A stretch of 64,000 nucleotides of DNA from Liopterus haemorrhoidalis (GCA_963971575.1 OZ020618.1:7380501-7444500); one strand, 5' to 3'; shown: positions 33,421-46,614, counted from the stretch's first letter. A program made the numbers and translations. Notes: generated by a model from the letters alone, not told the origin.

Positions 33421-34158
33421 TAAAAATATATTCTATGATACATATAAATAAAAGATTTATTTTCTAATTATAAACTATTTTGTCTTATATGATTTTGAAT
33501 TCAAACAGAAAATTTTAATTCAGTTGGTCACTCTGGTTATTCTCCGGGTAGTGCACGAGTTCGGTTTTGCGTTGGTTATTCCTTTATTTCTGGGCAGCAA
33601 CTCAGGTGGTTTAAAATTTCTAGGTGTTCTCTGCCTTACTGGCACTTCTTCTTTTCTTCTTCTCTCCAAAAGGTAACACTCCCAAAAGTCTTTAGGTTAA
33701 AGGTAACTAAGTTCATTTCTTCCGGTATCACAAACTCTTATAATTATATATTCATTTTAAATATATAAAACTTCAAATTGTTAATAAACAAACTTTGTTA
33801 AAATGCTTTGATTTTTGTTAAAACTGATTTTTTTTTCTATTAATTTAACAAATTACATTTAAATGTGACTTAATAGTTTTTAGACGATATAATTTTGATA
33901 AGAAACTAGACAAACAATTTTTGTTTATATAAAATTACATCATATACTTCCTAGCCAGTAAAGAATACTAAATAGTTTTTTCTAGGAACTTTTTAAGGAC
34001 ACAGTATTTTGAGATAATTCCTTTTGCTCATCTGTGTTAAGTGATAAGCTTACTTAAGTGTTTAACTCATCGATTTTCAATCTTTTTATCCTTGCAAAAT
34101 CCTTGAAATAATATTTATATGTCAGAGACCCCCTTGTTAAAAATTAATATACTTCTAA
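33421..34158. other. AT-rich intergenic DNA
   Basis: Nothing recognised apart from a possible hAT-like phrase TTTTCAATCTTTTTATCC at about 34075. Confidence 0.4.
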
Positions 34159-34417
34159 AGCCCGGTCTTTCCATTTTCAGGTAAACCTCTAGGTAACTAT
34201 CTGACAGATAAGGTTATCTGGAACTTCATCTGCTGAGTAAATGTCAATACCAATCAGTGAATTCAATACGTCAGTCTCATTACCTGTTAGATAACTATTC
34301 GAGAGATAAATTTGTATTGAAAGACGGGATGACATTTATTCAGCACAGAAAGTATCACTTAACCTTATCTATCAGATAGTTACCAAGAGGTTCACCTCAA
34401 GGTGGAGAAACTGGGCC
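34159..34417. mobile_element. PIF/Harbinger-like MITE, 259 bp, TSD TAA
   Basis: AGCCCGGTCTTTCCATTTTC at the left and GGAGAAACTGGGCC at the right; long sub-terminal inverted repeats (AGGTAACTATCTG / CAGATAGTTACC, AGATAAGGTTATCT). TAA on both sides (34156-34158, 34418-34420). The second copy is at 54385..54631 in a PEX6 intron. Confidence 0.9.
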
Positions 34418-34483
34418 TAAATGATATAAGAGATTGAAGATTTGATTATAATACCCAAAAATTTGACAAGTCTACGTTGTTTA

Positions 34484-34960
34484 TAATAATAATAATAATA
34501 TTTATTTATTGTCCATATACAATACATAATCATTAATAGACAGTCAATTAAATAAATTACAATAGCATGAATAGCATTTTTTTAAACTGTACTAAACTTA
34601 ATTATTTGGTAGAAACTGGTAACAAATCTATAAACTTTATAGAATAATAGTTAATACTATATCTTGATTTATTTATTCGTGTAAAATTGGGGTATATATT
34701 TGATTTATTGCGTGTGTTGTAGTATGAACGTCTTCATAAGAGACAAAAGAATTTAGGTTTAGATGGACATGTACTAAACAGTGATATATAAAAAGTGATG
34801 GTAGTGTCATGATTCTAAATTCTTTACAGAGTAACCTACAATCGGCTCTATAAGATGCACTCCACATCACTCTTATTGCCCGCCTCTGTAGTCTAAAAAC
34901 TCTTTCAGCAGAGGCAGAGTGTCCCCATGCTAAAAGAGCGTATGCTATGTGCAATTGAAA
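34484..34960 (-). pseudogene. LINE ORF2 C-terminal fragment
   Basis: Minus strand: AYALLAWGHSASAERVFRLQ, RRAIRVMWSASYRADCR, LPSLFIYHCLVHVHLNLNSF, the same post-catalytic region as 2301..2787 and probably the same LINE family. It ends in an AATAAATAAATATTATTATT tail on the minus strand at about 34484. 5' truncated at about 34960. Confidence 0.86.
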
Positions 34961-36137
34961 TAACGCAAAATGAGTAATTAATAAAACATCCCTTGTAAAA
35001 TTACGAATATGAAATTAAACACATAAATTAATCTAAAATACATTTACATTTGATTTAACATTATCTTATTCATTACTATTCCTCGCGGAACCCTTAGCGA
35101 TTATTTGCAGAACCCTAAGAATCCTGGCAAGGTTAATACAATTTGTGTGAAATAGATAGATATTTTATAATTGATTCTCTGTCGATCCATCAGCATGTGA
35201 AATCTCATGAACTATACTATTTTATTTTCCAGTTATATAAATAAACTATTACTTGCTCAATTAAGGTTTTATGTTTATAAATAAACTAATAAAGTGTCTA
35301 TTGTTGGTTTATATTTCGCTGTCTTCCTTTTAGATCTTCCTTGGAGGGGTATATTTATAAGTGGGGGATATTTCGTCTATTTCCCCACCCTATCCCAACA
35401 AGATCGTAATTATTGTGTTGATTCAAATTTTAATTAGAAAATGTGTTTACATTTCTTGCATTAGAAAATAATTAGACAAATATTTACATTTTTAAAATTT
35501 ATTTAACTATTGTCGTCACAAAATAAATTATATAAAGGCGCCGATAGTGGGAACAGGGACGTAACAAAACAATGTGAGGCCCTTGGCAAATTTTTAGACT
35601 GGGGCCCTCAAAGAATTAAGCTCGTAGTTGTTTTTATTATAGGTATCTCAGTTAGCTTAATCAGAGTTGGTGCAATCAAGTCTATTTTTTTGAATAACGG
35701 AATTATTATAATTGTTTTTCTTTTATTTCCCATGAATTCTGGATTTTTTTAGGACTTAATAGTCTTAAACCGTTACAAAAAGATCCACATGTCATGAACA
35801 AAACTAAAATTATAAATAGTTTGTTTAATCTGGTAAAAACCTGATTTTTTATTCAAAATATTTTATCGCGTTGCTATGAGAAGAAACTATTTTGCACTAA
35901 TTAATCAAATATACATGATTCATCAAATTCTTTAAATTACGTAAAAAAATAGTTCCTTGAATTATTAAATTTTTTATATCAAAGATAATAACTATTATCA
36001 GTTAAAGTGAAATAGTTTCCCTAAATTTGTTATAAAATTATTAAACAGTGTTATACAAGTGAATGTAAATTTACTAAATGGAGATCAAATGAATAACAGA
36101 ATCAAATAAATTTTGCAACGAATGTGATAAAATTTTG
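34961..36137. other. AT-rich intergenic DNA
   Basis: Contains a hAT-like phrase (CAGGGACGTAAC at about 35553) without a partner. Nothing else recognised. Confidence 0.4.
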
Positions 36138-36225
36138 ATGGGGGGGGGGGCGATATACAAAAAAAGTGATGATATAAAAAAAGCTCCTCTCTTCTGAAAT
36201 ACAAGTGATGACCAAAAAAACATAT
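36138..36225. repeat. G-run and degenerate minisatellite
   Basis: A run of G near 36141-36150 is followed by two degenerate units of the AAGTGATGA..CAAAAAAA minisatellite. It ends where mariner type 2 sequence starts. Confidence 0.6.
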
Positions 36226-38340
36226 GACATATCGCAGACTGCAATACATTCGATTTTGCATAAACATTTAGCTGTGAAAAAGATGTGTTCCCGATGGATT
36301 CCGCATAATTTGACCGAAGCTTAAAAGGCTCGTGTTGATTGGTGTAAGGGAATGCTAAAAGAATTCAACCTAGGCACTGAAAAATCCGTATACAACATCG
36401 TTACAGATGACGAAACTTGCATTTATTCATATGAACCGGAAACTAAGCAACAATTAACTGGGTCTTCCAAGATGAACCGAAACCCACAAAAGTTGTTCGT
36501 TCACGAAGCACTTCCAAAAAAATGATCGCTTGTTTCTTCGGTTGTACTGGACATGTCGCAACCATTCCTTTAAACTACAGTGACTGTATAAAGACAGTGT
36601 GGCCATATGAACTGTAGCCGCCATGTTTATTCCAGATTTGTATTGGGTTATATGGAATAAATGTTAATATATCCTAATATATTATAATATTTCTTAATTT
36701 TTAATAGTTTTACGTATTTATGTTTATATATATGTGAATATCAATTTATTGTTAAGAAAAAACATGTATATGATTCAATATTTATTAAGATAAATATTAA
36801 AATTGCATACCGATGAAGTTATTTTTTTGAAATGTTTGCAACATAAAAAGAAAAAACAAATGAAAAAAAATCTTAAAAAAGGACATGAAAGGAAATAAAA
36901 GAGATATGTTTTTAATATTTTATAATTTTATTTGAGGAACTATAAAAACTAAAAAATTTTTTTTATAAAAACGGGAATTACATTTTAATTTGAATATTTT
37001 AAATTTAAGAAAACAAGTTCAAACAGGACATTAGAATTAGAATAAAAAGATAGGGAAAAAATGATGATAAGGTTCTATAAAAATTAGAGAACCCAACATT
37101 TCCCTAATTTTTGGGAAAACGCATGTTTATATATAAAAAAAAAAGGATATTTTTATATTAAAAAACAAATAAGCAGAACATGTTATATACCCTGAGTTCA
37201 AAAAGAAATTACATAAGAGTTGGCTATGGAAAAATAAAATAATGTATTATACAAGCTTTATGTAACAATAAATAACTTATGACAACAAGAGTGATTTAAT
37301 TAATTCAGACAGTAAATTAATTCTAAAGCTTTCTGTTGACATTACTTTTATTTTCCATAGCCAACCCTTATGCAATTTCTTTTTGAACTCATGGTATAAA
37401 TGATATATCAATAAAGAAAACTGATGTATATATTATCAATTATGCATTTATTCAACTAAAATTATGGTCAGGTGAAAAATAAAATGAAATCAGCATGGAA
37501 TAACATTAAAATTAATGAAAGTAAATACTTCTTATAATTGTGAAGCCATCCATTGATTTACTGGCATAATGTTTTTTTATGTTCATTTAGCCTTTTTTTG
37601 CCAGCAATTTTAAACCTAAACATAACAAAACGTTTCATTATTTTTAATTTTAATTTGTGACAATTTAAAATATGTGCACAGTTTACATTATCTACATTAC
37701 TCATTACTCATCACAAATACAACAATATTCACTATTAAACGTCTAAATATACGTATATTATTTGAAAATATCACTTAAATCTGTTGAAACACAAGCTAAA
37801 CACATGTAAACCATATATAATCTGTAACAAAGTTGGAAGAAATATGGCGGACTTCAGCTCGACCAATAGAAAATGAGACCATCGTATGGCCACACTGTCT
37901 TTATACCGTCACTGTACTTTAAACGATCGAAGAACAATTAATGCGGAATGGTATACAACAATTTGTTTGCCAGAAGTCATCGACAAAATCTGGAAAAAGA
38001 GCCAAAAACATTGCATCATTGTTCATCATGACAATGCAAGCTCCCACACAGTACGTCGACAATTGATTATTTGAAGGAGAAAAACATCGAATTAATGTCT
38101 CATTGCCCGTATTCATCTGATTTATCCCCTAACGACTTTTTTTTCTTCCCCAATGTCAAACAAAAATGCGTGGACAGCGATTTTCGTCATCTCAAGAATC
38201 TTGAGTCAAGAAGCTGTTGAAGCCTTCAAAAACCATGTTTTTAAGATACCAACTTTAGAGTGGAAAAAATGTTTCGAGAATTAGTTTGAACACATGCAAA
38301 AGTGTATAAATCTTAAAAGCAAATATTTTGAAAAGTAATA
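36226..38340 (+). pseudogene. Mariner transposase type 2, plus strand, split by a 1.34-kb element
   Basis: Reads SQTAIHSILHKHLAVKKMCS, VTDDETCIYSYEPETKQQ (first catalytic Asp block), TSKKMIACFFGCTGHVATIP, then after the insertion NDRRTINAEWYTTICLPEVI, CIIVHHDNASSHTVRRQ (second Asp) and SHCPYSSDLSPNDFFFFPNV. Removing the insertion and one copy of its 8-bp duplication restores the reading frame across the junction exactly. Internal stops and frameshifts elsewhere make it inactive. The N-terminus is missing. Confidence 0.92.
36576..37916. mobile_element. Non-autonomous hAT-like transposon, 1.34 kb, copy 2
   Basis: Near-identical to 4201..5544: starts TACAGTGACTGTATAAAGAC and ends GACGGTATAAAGACAGTGTG in complement. 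The perfect 8-bp duplication CTTTAAAC lies at 36568-36575 and 37917-37924, inside mariner type 2. It contains the same nested palindrome (37186..37398). Confidence 0.95.
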
Positions 38341-38902
38341 AAACAGTTTGTTCCATTTTTTTTTCTTTTTTAGGATTTTGTAGGTATGACCAAAAAACCC
38401 TTATACCGTTATTTTGTCGCCTGTCTGTCTGTGAGTCTGTTCGGTAAAAATTGTACCCAAACAGCTAAACCTACAGAGTTGAAATTTGGCATGCTTATAC
38501 AACTTTTTGACCCGCACATAGGAAAAATACTAAAACCTCTAAAAAACATATCCCCCTAAAAATATAAACAAATATGAGTTCATCGAAAAAAAAAAAAAAA
38601 AAAAATGAATTCTGAGTAGGGTATCAAATGAAAGCCCTTAGTACGTGGATTAAATTTTATTTTTGCAAAATAAATTATTTTGACGCGATTTTTGCCAAAA
38701 TTGTGCAAAACATTTTTTGTCCCACACCCTGTAGCCCAGATGGTTTAAAGTAAAAATCTGAAAAAAGTAATGTACATTGGTGTGAACCGGAATAGTACAA
38801 CAGAAATTTTTGATCAGATTATGTATTCGGAAAATAACGCATTTTTTGTGTTTTTAATTAAAATATGTTAAATATTTAATTCGTTGTGTAACACAGTAGA
38901 CA

Positions 38903-38968
38903 AGTAAGCGCTCGTAGCGTAGTGCGTTGTGTCGTCGCTTCGTAATTTGCAAACTAGAGTTCTGTCAA
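38903..38968 (+). ncRNA. tRNA-like module of copy D, degenerate
   Basis: AAGCGCTCGTAGCGTAGTGC has a box-A-like core (CGTAGCGTAGTGCG). The expected box B position holds only AGAGTTCTGTC, so the second promoter element is largely lost. A T-rich tract follows. Confidence 0.45.
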
Positions 38969-39212
38969 TTTTAATTTTTATGTTTTTTTTGCATTTTTAT
39001 TTTGTTTAAATTGTTTTGTCAAAATTCTAGTTATATTTTGGTAAATGTTGCATTTAATTTTTAAAAGTGTAAATTTAATAACCAGCGGGAAATGTTGAAA
39101 TTATAATTTAATTCTATGTTTGAATGTATACGAAATCAGAGGGCAGGGTTTATGATTTAAGCAACTAATGGAAGCCATAGGCGCAATTTTCAAACTCTTA
39201 ATGAACCTTGTT

Positions 39213-39407
39213 ATATAAAAAAATAAATAAAAAAAAAAAAAAAATGCCGACCGGCGTAACGTAGTGGTAACACATGTGTTCTGCGTTGCGAAGGTCTCGG
39301 ATTCGAATCCCGTTCAGGCATGGAAATTTTCTCAAATAAAAATTGTCCTGGCTAATTGCCAGCAAAGGCCATTAAAATAAAAAAATATATATATATATAT
39401 ATATGTA
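39213..39407 (+). mobile_element. tRNA-derived SINE
   Basis: Head 39245-39319: GCCGACCGGCGTAACGTAGT with box A, and CGGATTCGAATCCCG with box B. The terminal TGCC and GGCA could pair like an acceptor stem. The body ends ATTAAAATAAAAAAATATAT. It interrupts the TATAAAAAAAATACTGCAC segment that is continuous in copies B and C; TATAAAAAAA on both sides is a plausible target duplication. Confidence 0.82.
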
Positions 39408-39588
39408 TAAAAAAAATACTGCACATATTTAGAAACTTAAATAATGGTATTAGGCATTCGAATTAAAATTCATAAAAAAATATTTTGACATAAAATTTGT
39501 TTTGGCATCCCAAATAGTCATCATTCAGTTAATAAATACCTGCGAAACCCTGAAATGTGTGAAAATTCACACTTCACATACATTTTTT

Positions 39589-40556
39589 AGTTTTTGGAAA
39601 TACTTAAACTTAAAAGGTAGCCCTTGTACATTGAATAGTTGATAGAAACTTGAATATATTATAGGTAAAAGATTCTTAAATGGAGCACTTGGCAAAGTTT
39701 TACAAAAATATTTATTCGTCATGCTGCGTGCAGTTTCGGCTGTAATTGTTTTCGAAGCACATTTATTGTAGTATTGTTGCATCAATTGAAATATATTCTC
39801 TAAAAGTTTTCAATGTTATTCACGCGAATACTTGAATTTTGACCTCAATCCAAAAATTGTTTTGTATTTAAATATTTTGTTATTGAAACATTTCTGGTCA
39901 GGGCCAATTTTTTTTTGGCAATACAACGTGATGCTTCCCATGTATCAAGATGTTATCATTCTTCAACTGTACCAAAAATCATACGGAAGCTAAGTAATAA
40001 TCTTGTTCTTTTAATTGTAAACATGTCCCATTTGTAATGTGTCATAAATTGCAAATAAAGCATAATATTTATTATAAAAATACACAAGAATTTTAGGTTA
40101 TCAATATATGAAACGAAAACAAGATTTGAGTTTTTGTTATTTTTGTAATTTTATCATAATGACCATTTACGTTAACACCAAATAATCTACTATATAATTA
40201 ATGTTAAAATCGCACTGAATCCGTGGGAATATTAGAGGTCACTGAATGTTAACTCTTATCAATTATTTGAACCTAATTTTGATTTGTACACAGGTCCGTA
40301 AATGCCAAAGATTGTTTCATTTTTGAAATTTGCAAATTCTTGTATATTGAACTTAACACTTATTTTGTTAATTAATTTAATTTATCATTAATTAAAAAAG
40401 AATATGAGTTTATCTTAACAAATATGCGAACTTTTTAGCAATTTCTTCGTATAGCTTAACCAAATATTTACGATTTTGTAATTGTTTGTTTGGATATAAT
40501 TGAAACAAATTATGATTGGATTTAAGCCGGCATATTATGAATAAGGCAAGGACATA
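39589..40556. other. AT-rich intergenic DNA
   Basis: Nothing recognised. Confidence 0.4.
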
Positions 40557-41142
40557 CAGTCGATTCCGCTTAATTGGGACACATCGGGACTTAGGCATTT
40601 TGGCCCAATTAAACGGCTGCCCCAATTAAGCGAATTTCACATAAAATTAAACAATGCATATTTTTCTTTCAATAATTTTATTTTATAAACTCTTGGACAA
40701 AACTATAAATTACATATAACCAAAAAATATAAACTTTTAAGAAAAAATAATAATAAATTCCAAAATAAAATAATAAATAGGTACATACAATTTAATTCAA
40801 TGCAAAAATGCTTCAAATGTAGTCTGTCTTTTGTTTTTGTAACATTTCACTTCTACAAAATCAGCACAGGTATTCAGTGCGGATGTAGGGCTCCCTTCAT
40901 TTCCTTCCTGCATAAAATAACGCTGTAATATTAAATTCTTTGTACATATTTTTTCTTGAGTATATGTGTAACATAATATGTACTGGGATCTTAAATTTAC
41001 TATCCCAATTAAGCGGAGTGTTGTCCCAATTAAACATGTAAATTTACTGTTGGTTCCTTGGTTTGGTTTCTGTTCTTTGAGATTTGGCCCAAATAAGCGG
41101 CTGCCCCAATTAAGCGGTGGCCCAATTAAGCGGAATCGTCTG
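40557..41142. mobile_element. pogo/Tigger-like MITE, 586 bp, TSD TA
   Basis: Ends CAGTCGATTCCGCTTAATTG and CAATTAAGCGGAATCGTCTG, flanked by TA (40555-40556, 41143-41144). CCCAATTAAGCGG motifs recur several times near both ends, the sub-terminal binding-site pattern seen in pogo-type elements. No transposase coding. Confidence 0.9.
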
Positions 41143-41199
41143 TACTTAGGTGATTAGTATAGTTAGGACTTTAATCCTATAGTTAGGATTAAATATGGG

Positions 41200-41660
41200 T
41201 GTACGACAAAAGGCCGACTTGGACAAAAGGCCAATGTGTACAAAAGGACGACTTGGACAAAAGGCCGACTTGGAGAAAAGGCCGATTTGGGCAAAAGACC
41301 CTCTAGAACAAAAGGCCGTTTTGGACAAAAGGCCATCAAGGACAAAAGTTCGACTTGAATGAAATGCCGACAGACAAAAGGACGACATGAACAAAAGGCC
41401 ATCAGGGATAAAATGCCGCCCGACAAAAGGCCATCAGGGAGAAAAGGCCAACTTGGAAGAAAGGTCAACAGAAAAAAGTCTACAAGGACAAAAGCTCGCT
41501 AGAGAAAAGGCCGACATAGACAAAATGCCGACTTGGACTGAAGGCCATCTTGGACGAAATATCGACAAACAAAAGATCGACAGAGACAAAATACCCGCCA
41601 GACAAAAGGTCGCCATGGACAAAAGAGCGCCAGACAAAAAGCTGAAAGCGACCTTTTAGC
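41200..41660. repeat. GACAAAAGGCCGACTTG minisatellite
   Basis: Irregular tandem units of about 13-17 bp built on GACAAAAGGCCGACTTG, degrading to the right. The frames across it are repeat artefacts. Confidence 0.93.
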
Positions 41661-41804
41661 TTTTGTTTGTCGACCTAATGTTCATTACGTTTTGTCAGGA
41701 TCCCATTAAATATTTTGTGTGTATCGCTTTCTTAAAACTCTGGTCATGATCAATTCTATATCCAGGAATTTTTATTATAGTACAGGTGACAATACAACTG
41801 ATGA

Positions 41805-41885
41805 CCTAAAAAAAAAGGATCCTTACATACAAAAACAAGTGATGAGCACAAAAAAAGGTCCTCACTTCTAAAATACAAGTGAGTG
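41805..41885. repeat. Two units of the AAGTGATGAGC/AAAAAAAGGTCCTCAC minisatellite
   Basis: AACAAGTGATGAGCACAAAA then AAAGGTCCTCACTTCTAAAA match the unit of the arrays at 23685 and 56945. Confidence 0.8.
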
Positions 41886-42088
41886 ACGGCCACGCGCCTC
41901 TTGCACTTGTCCTGATGCTGGCTCTCACGACTCCGGAGCCCCAAACACCCTAGGGCCCCGGGAATTTTTTTCAATTATTCCTCTTGTCGGGCCTGGATCT
42001 ATGCAGAGGTTTAATTTTAATGAGCTGGATTAATTCGGATCGTATTATTATGTTTATTTCAAATCAACATTGATAAAATAAAAAAGGC

Positions 42089-42330
42089 CACCGGAGTGGC
42101 CGAACTCGTTAAATCGTACAGTTCAGACTGGTGAAAACAGTCTGAATTGTAAAGTTGCTGGTTCGATTCTTCGTTGGTGATATTATTCGGTCGAGAATAA
42201 TTTGTTTACATTACTCCCTTTTTTACAATCATTCACCCCTCATCCAGGTGTAGGAGCTCGCCCCCTGGCATCGGCGATTAGCCTCGTTGCAGAAATAGGC
42301 CGATGTAGAATAAATAAAATAATAAATAAA
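42089..42330 (+). mobile_element. tRNA-derived SINE with AATAAATAAATA tail
   Basis: The head GGAGTGGCCGAACTCGTTAA has box A as in tRNAs with a long variable arm; GCTGGTTCGATTCTTCG is box B. The body contains TCATCCAGGTGTAGGAGCTC and GCCTCGTTGCAGAAATAGGC, then an AATAAATAAAATAATAAAT tail. It differs from the SINE at 39213. Confidence 0.87.
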
Positions 42331-42427
42331 TAATAAATAAAATGAAAAAGTGCTATAAAAAACTATAAAAAGCTATTATAAAAAAATCTTATAGACAAAA
42401 ACAATAGAAAACTATTTCCATCTTTAA

Positions 42428-43185
42428 GGGTGCGCACAACCGTACAGTTTCTTATACAAGACTAACAACCTGAATTAAAATTAGTAACAATCTATATATC
42501 AAAATTTTCAGCGAATTTTTATCTATCTAATAAGATATTTTTAATTGTAAAAAGAACTGTCATGTAATTGTAAATAAACAAATTTATATAGCGTTATAGA
42601 CGCCATCTTGTAAACCATTCGACGCTTATTTGTGTACCATGCGGCAAATTGTAGCTAAAGTTCCATTCTACAAATATGTTTGGAGATAATTTGTTCTATT
42701 GTGAAAATTACTTACAGTTACTGTACTTGGTAATTTACTTTTGCCGCCATCTCGAATCTGCCGCGATTTTTAATATAGGTGCTGCGGGTAAACATGTTTT
42801 ATTTTATGTAAAGAATATTTGTACCAAGTGGCATTTCATTATCTTCAAGTATAATATTTTTCGACGAAGGCTCTAAACTATAAACAATCATGTCGAAAAA
42901 AATGTTGACGTATTATTTGAACATTTCTACACAAAACTATATAAATATAAAAATTATTTGAAACCCACAAATATATTTAAAAAATTACAGAACATTGTGG
43001 TGTGATACCTATTATTAAGTTATTGAACAATAACATTTTTACAATAATTTTTTCTACAATCAAAAATATCCTATTAGATAGATAAAAATTCTGTGCAAAA
43101 TTTGATGTATAGATTATCACTAATTTTATTTCAGATTGTTAGTTTTGTATAAGAAACTAATAATCTCTGGGGGTTGTACGTAGCG
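42428..43185. mobile_element. Dispersed TIR element, about 750 bp, copy 2
   Basis: Inverted relative of 23431..24535, uninterrupted. Terminal inverted similarity: TTCTTATACAAGACTAACAA against TTAGTTTTGTATAAGAAACT. Exact ends and duplication are not certain. The interior is non-coding. Confidence 0.75.
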
Positions 43186-43534
43186 TTAAATGAAGAGGTC
43201 AAAGCTAAAGTGGTGTAAGTCATATTATGTTCATTTCCATAAATAAATTGTGTTGCTAGATTTACTGTATTGTAATTATTATATATTTAATACCAAAAGG
43301 AAAAATTATGCCTCGCTCCACCTTTGCATTTAACAAATTTTAATTTTTTATTTATACTGCAACATGTTGTCAGGTTTTTTGAGCGATAAATTGAAAATGT
43401 GCTACTACTTCGGTTTTGACTCCGTCATATGTACATTTTGTACCTATTTTTATTTGTTTTGTTTTTATATTAACTACATAAAATACTGTAGATTAAGGTC
43501 CTCATGTTAATTTTTAAATAATATTTTAGAATAG

Positions 43535-43678
43535 TTGTTATATCTGCATTTATTGTTACAGGTTCTTATGGTTTGTGTTGTAATTTTATATACAACACAA
43601 TGCACAAAAGCAAGACCAAGCAAAGGCACAGTCCAGTGGAATTCCATCGTTAGTGATATCAAATACTGCTCTAGTGAT
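43535..43678 (+). CDS. Secreted peptide, exon 1 (signal peptide)
   Basis: 48 codons, residues 1-48. Chosen start is the first in-frame ATG giving a full-length signal peptide. Donor GAT|GTAAGT. Confidence 0.65.
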
Positions 43679-46572
43679 GTAAGTATAAAAATACCAACTA
43701 GATTTTACTTATGTACATATTGTAATTTCGAAACCATATCTAAGTAAATTTTAAATTATTTAAAATACTAGCGACAGATAACATCAATACATTTTTAAAT
43801 AATAAATTATCTAATCAAATGAGAAAGTTCAATTTTTCTTTATATGATGTCATAGATATTAAAGTTTTAAGTAGACATAGCTTAGACGGAATTATGCGAA
43901 TTATAATCGTCATTTTCTATAAATTTGCTTGCATCAGAATTGATCAAAGTTCAAGTAGTCCGGATCTTCGATATTAGACTCTTGCGCACTAGCGACTACT
44001 CCGGAGACCAATTTTAAGACCAGAACAAGTAACTACAGCTACAACCAATGCTTACTCAGTGTGGCCAGGAGCAGATTTTGGTCTAGGTCAGGGGTCGGCA
44101 ACCTGCGGCTCTTTTAGAAAATTTTGTGGCTCTTTAATAATTTATTTTTTAATTTTCAACTTTCTGCCTGTACTACACAGGTTTTGTATTGTTCAGGATG
44201 TTTTACGGTGCAATTTACGCCCGTTAATTGCCCGAATTACTGCATATTCCCTTTTAGAAGAAGTAATTTGTTTCGAAAAGAAGTTAAAATATCTGTATTT
44301 GTGAATGATTTACATGCAGAAACATTTTTACATTTTATTAATTTACCAAAACAAAGACAATAACAACGTTATTAATGCATTTTTTTTGCACAAACTATTG
44401 TTAACATGCAAGAAGCTTTTGGAGAAAGATTTAAAGAGTTTAGAAAATATAAAGCTACACTAGCTTTTTTGACAAAATCAATTGAAGCAGATATGCAGTT
44501 TAGAAAGAGAAAAGTGCATTTTATCTTCCCAGCATAAGTGGACCGAAATTCACAATCTTCAAAATGTAGATAAAGTTGATTTCGAAGATTGGAACCGTCT
44601 TCCAGAATTGTTCAATCATTTAAAAAATTATGCTTTTGGCCTACTGACAATTTTCGGATCCACATATTACTGTCAGCAAGTCTGTTCACATTATGAAATT
44701 ATTAAAGAGTCAGTTAAGAAGTAATCTTACTGACCTGAAACTTGAGTGCTGCCTTAAGTTAAAGATTACTGAATATTCACCAAATATTGAGGTATTATCG
44801 AACACTATGCAGGAGCAATAGGTATCATAAACTAAATGTATAAAGTGTAAATAAATATTAATTTATTGTAATACTTGATTATTTTAAAACAAATAAACAG
44901 TTTTTACGTTTTTTCTTAAATATAGCATATATTTTTTAGCGGCTCTTCCATGTTATTGTTTTTTTTTTCTATATATATTTGGCTCTTTGTCACCAAAAGG
45001 TTGCCTGCCCTTGGTCTAGGTGGACTACGCAACCACCTAGGGTCCAAAAAAAACGGTTTAATTATACATATATTTTCATTATTTTATGTTTTAATGGAAT
45101 TGATGTAGCTGTTGCTGTTGCTTGCAACACGAGCGAGCAAAGCGAGCGAGTGGTGTAATAATAGCCATTATAGCGAGTTGTATACTATACTTTATCTACG
45201 ACTAAACTAATACTATTTTAACAATTAACTTTTCACAACTATTTGTTTGAATTGTCAGTTTATTTTTCACCATTGTCATGGCTGTAGTAAATTTTTTGTT
45301 TTGTAGTAAACTATGATTCAAATACTATTTTCTAATTGGTTTACAAGAGGGAATAATAGTTTATTATTCTCGCATCATTATTCCCTTAGGGAATAACATG
45401 GGCATTATATTACAAAAATTACAGATATAATACTTACATTATGTATTAGTTTTAGATAAAATGCGTTTATTTTAAAATAGAACATACTGTATAGCTTACT
45501 CGATTATAGAGATAAATAAACGCAAAACATTTTTTAAAGGAAATAAATAAGAATGAAAAATTAAAAATATATTTGTTAAACAAACATAACATTTAAAAAA
45601 ATATAAAATAAAAATAATTTACAACAAATATTCCTTCATTCACTGCCAAACAATGTCTTAAACCAGGGGTCGGCAACCTTTTTGTCAATAAGGGCGCAAT
45701 ATAAATTCAAATGTTATTGAGGGCGCATAAAAACTTTAAATATGTAAACACTCGTGGTTTACAAGGTCGTCTAATCTAGTGCTGATCGCTCAAGTCGAAT
45801 CACAAATAGATGCGATGTAGACATTGGGCTCAGTATGTGTGTGTCTCGATAGCGAGGGCGCATAAAAATCTCACCGAGGGCGCCGTGTTAAATATACCGA
45901 CCCCTATCGTAAACAGTCGTAAAAATTTTGCATGACATTAATTAATTGCATCGGTCTTATTCTGTGGGATTCATTTTCTATTCTAGCTTATCGTTCTTCT
46001 ATAGTTAAATTTTGGCAATTAATAATTTTGCTTTTCATATATCCCTAATAAAAAAATCGTTCGGTGCTGAGTCCAGCGACCTAGTGGACCATTCTATTTC
46101 GCCGCCACGTCCAAACCAACATCGACGAAATGTATGATTTAAAAATATTTTAATTATTCTGGCATTATGCGTTGAAATCACACTTAACCTGGAATATTTA
46201 GTGCATTTAATGCAGATATTGCTCTATTTTCTAACAAATCCAGATATTTTTGGGCATTAAGATCCCCGTATATTAAAAAAGGCCCAATGATATGCGTTCC
46301 TACCAAACCTGCCGAAACATTCACCTGTTCTGGCCGTTGTATTCTGGTAGTATTACATAAATGTAAATTTTCCCAACTCTAAGGCCGGCAGTATTGAGAG
46401 TTAACTTCACCGTGAACGTAAAAAGTAACCTCATCGGTAAAAATAATTTTATTTACATTACTTTCATTATTATTAATTCTCTCGATCATTATCTCGCAAA
46501 AATGATTTATACATTTCAGCTTTTTAGGGTTTTGTAGGTATGACCAAAAAACCCTTATACCGTCATTTTGTC

Positions 46573-46614
<42 letters not shown>

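Larger units (their letters stand above)
38372..39588 (+). mobile_element. AGGGTTTTG family, copy D, with tRNA-like insert and a SINE
   Basis: Left end AGGATTTTGTAGGTATGACC (one change) and right end TACCTGCGAAACCCT (39537-39551) followed by the GTGTGAA..TTCACAC hairpin. A long A-run near 38586 and a short deletion near 38653 mark it as slightly older. The tRNA-like module is at 38903-38968 and a SINE is inserted at 39213-39407. Confidence 0.88.

Noticed and set aside
39245..39319. Functional tRNA gene
   Set aside because: Box A and B are good but the body and A-rich tail continue as a SINE, and a proper cloverleaf with anticodon stem is not evident.
41146..41659. Repeated-peptide frames on both strands
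   Set aside because: Translation of a minisatellite; no start context or conservation evidence.
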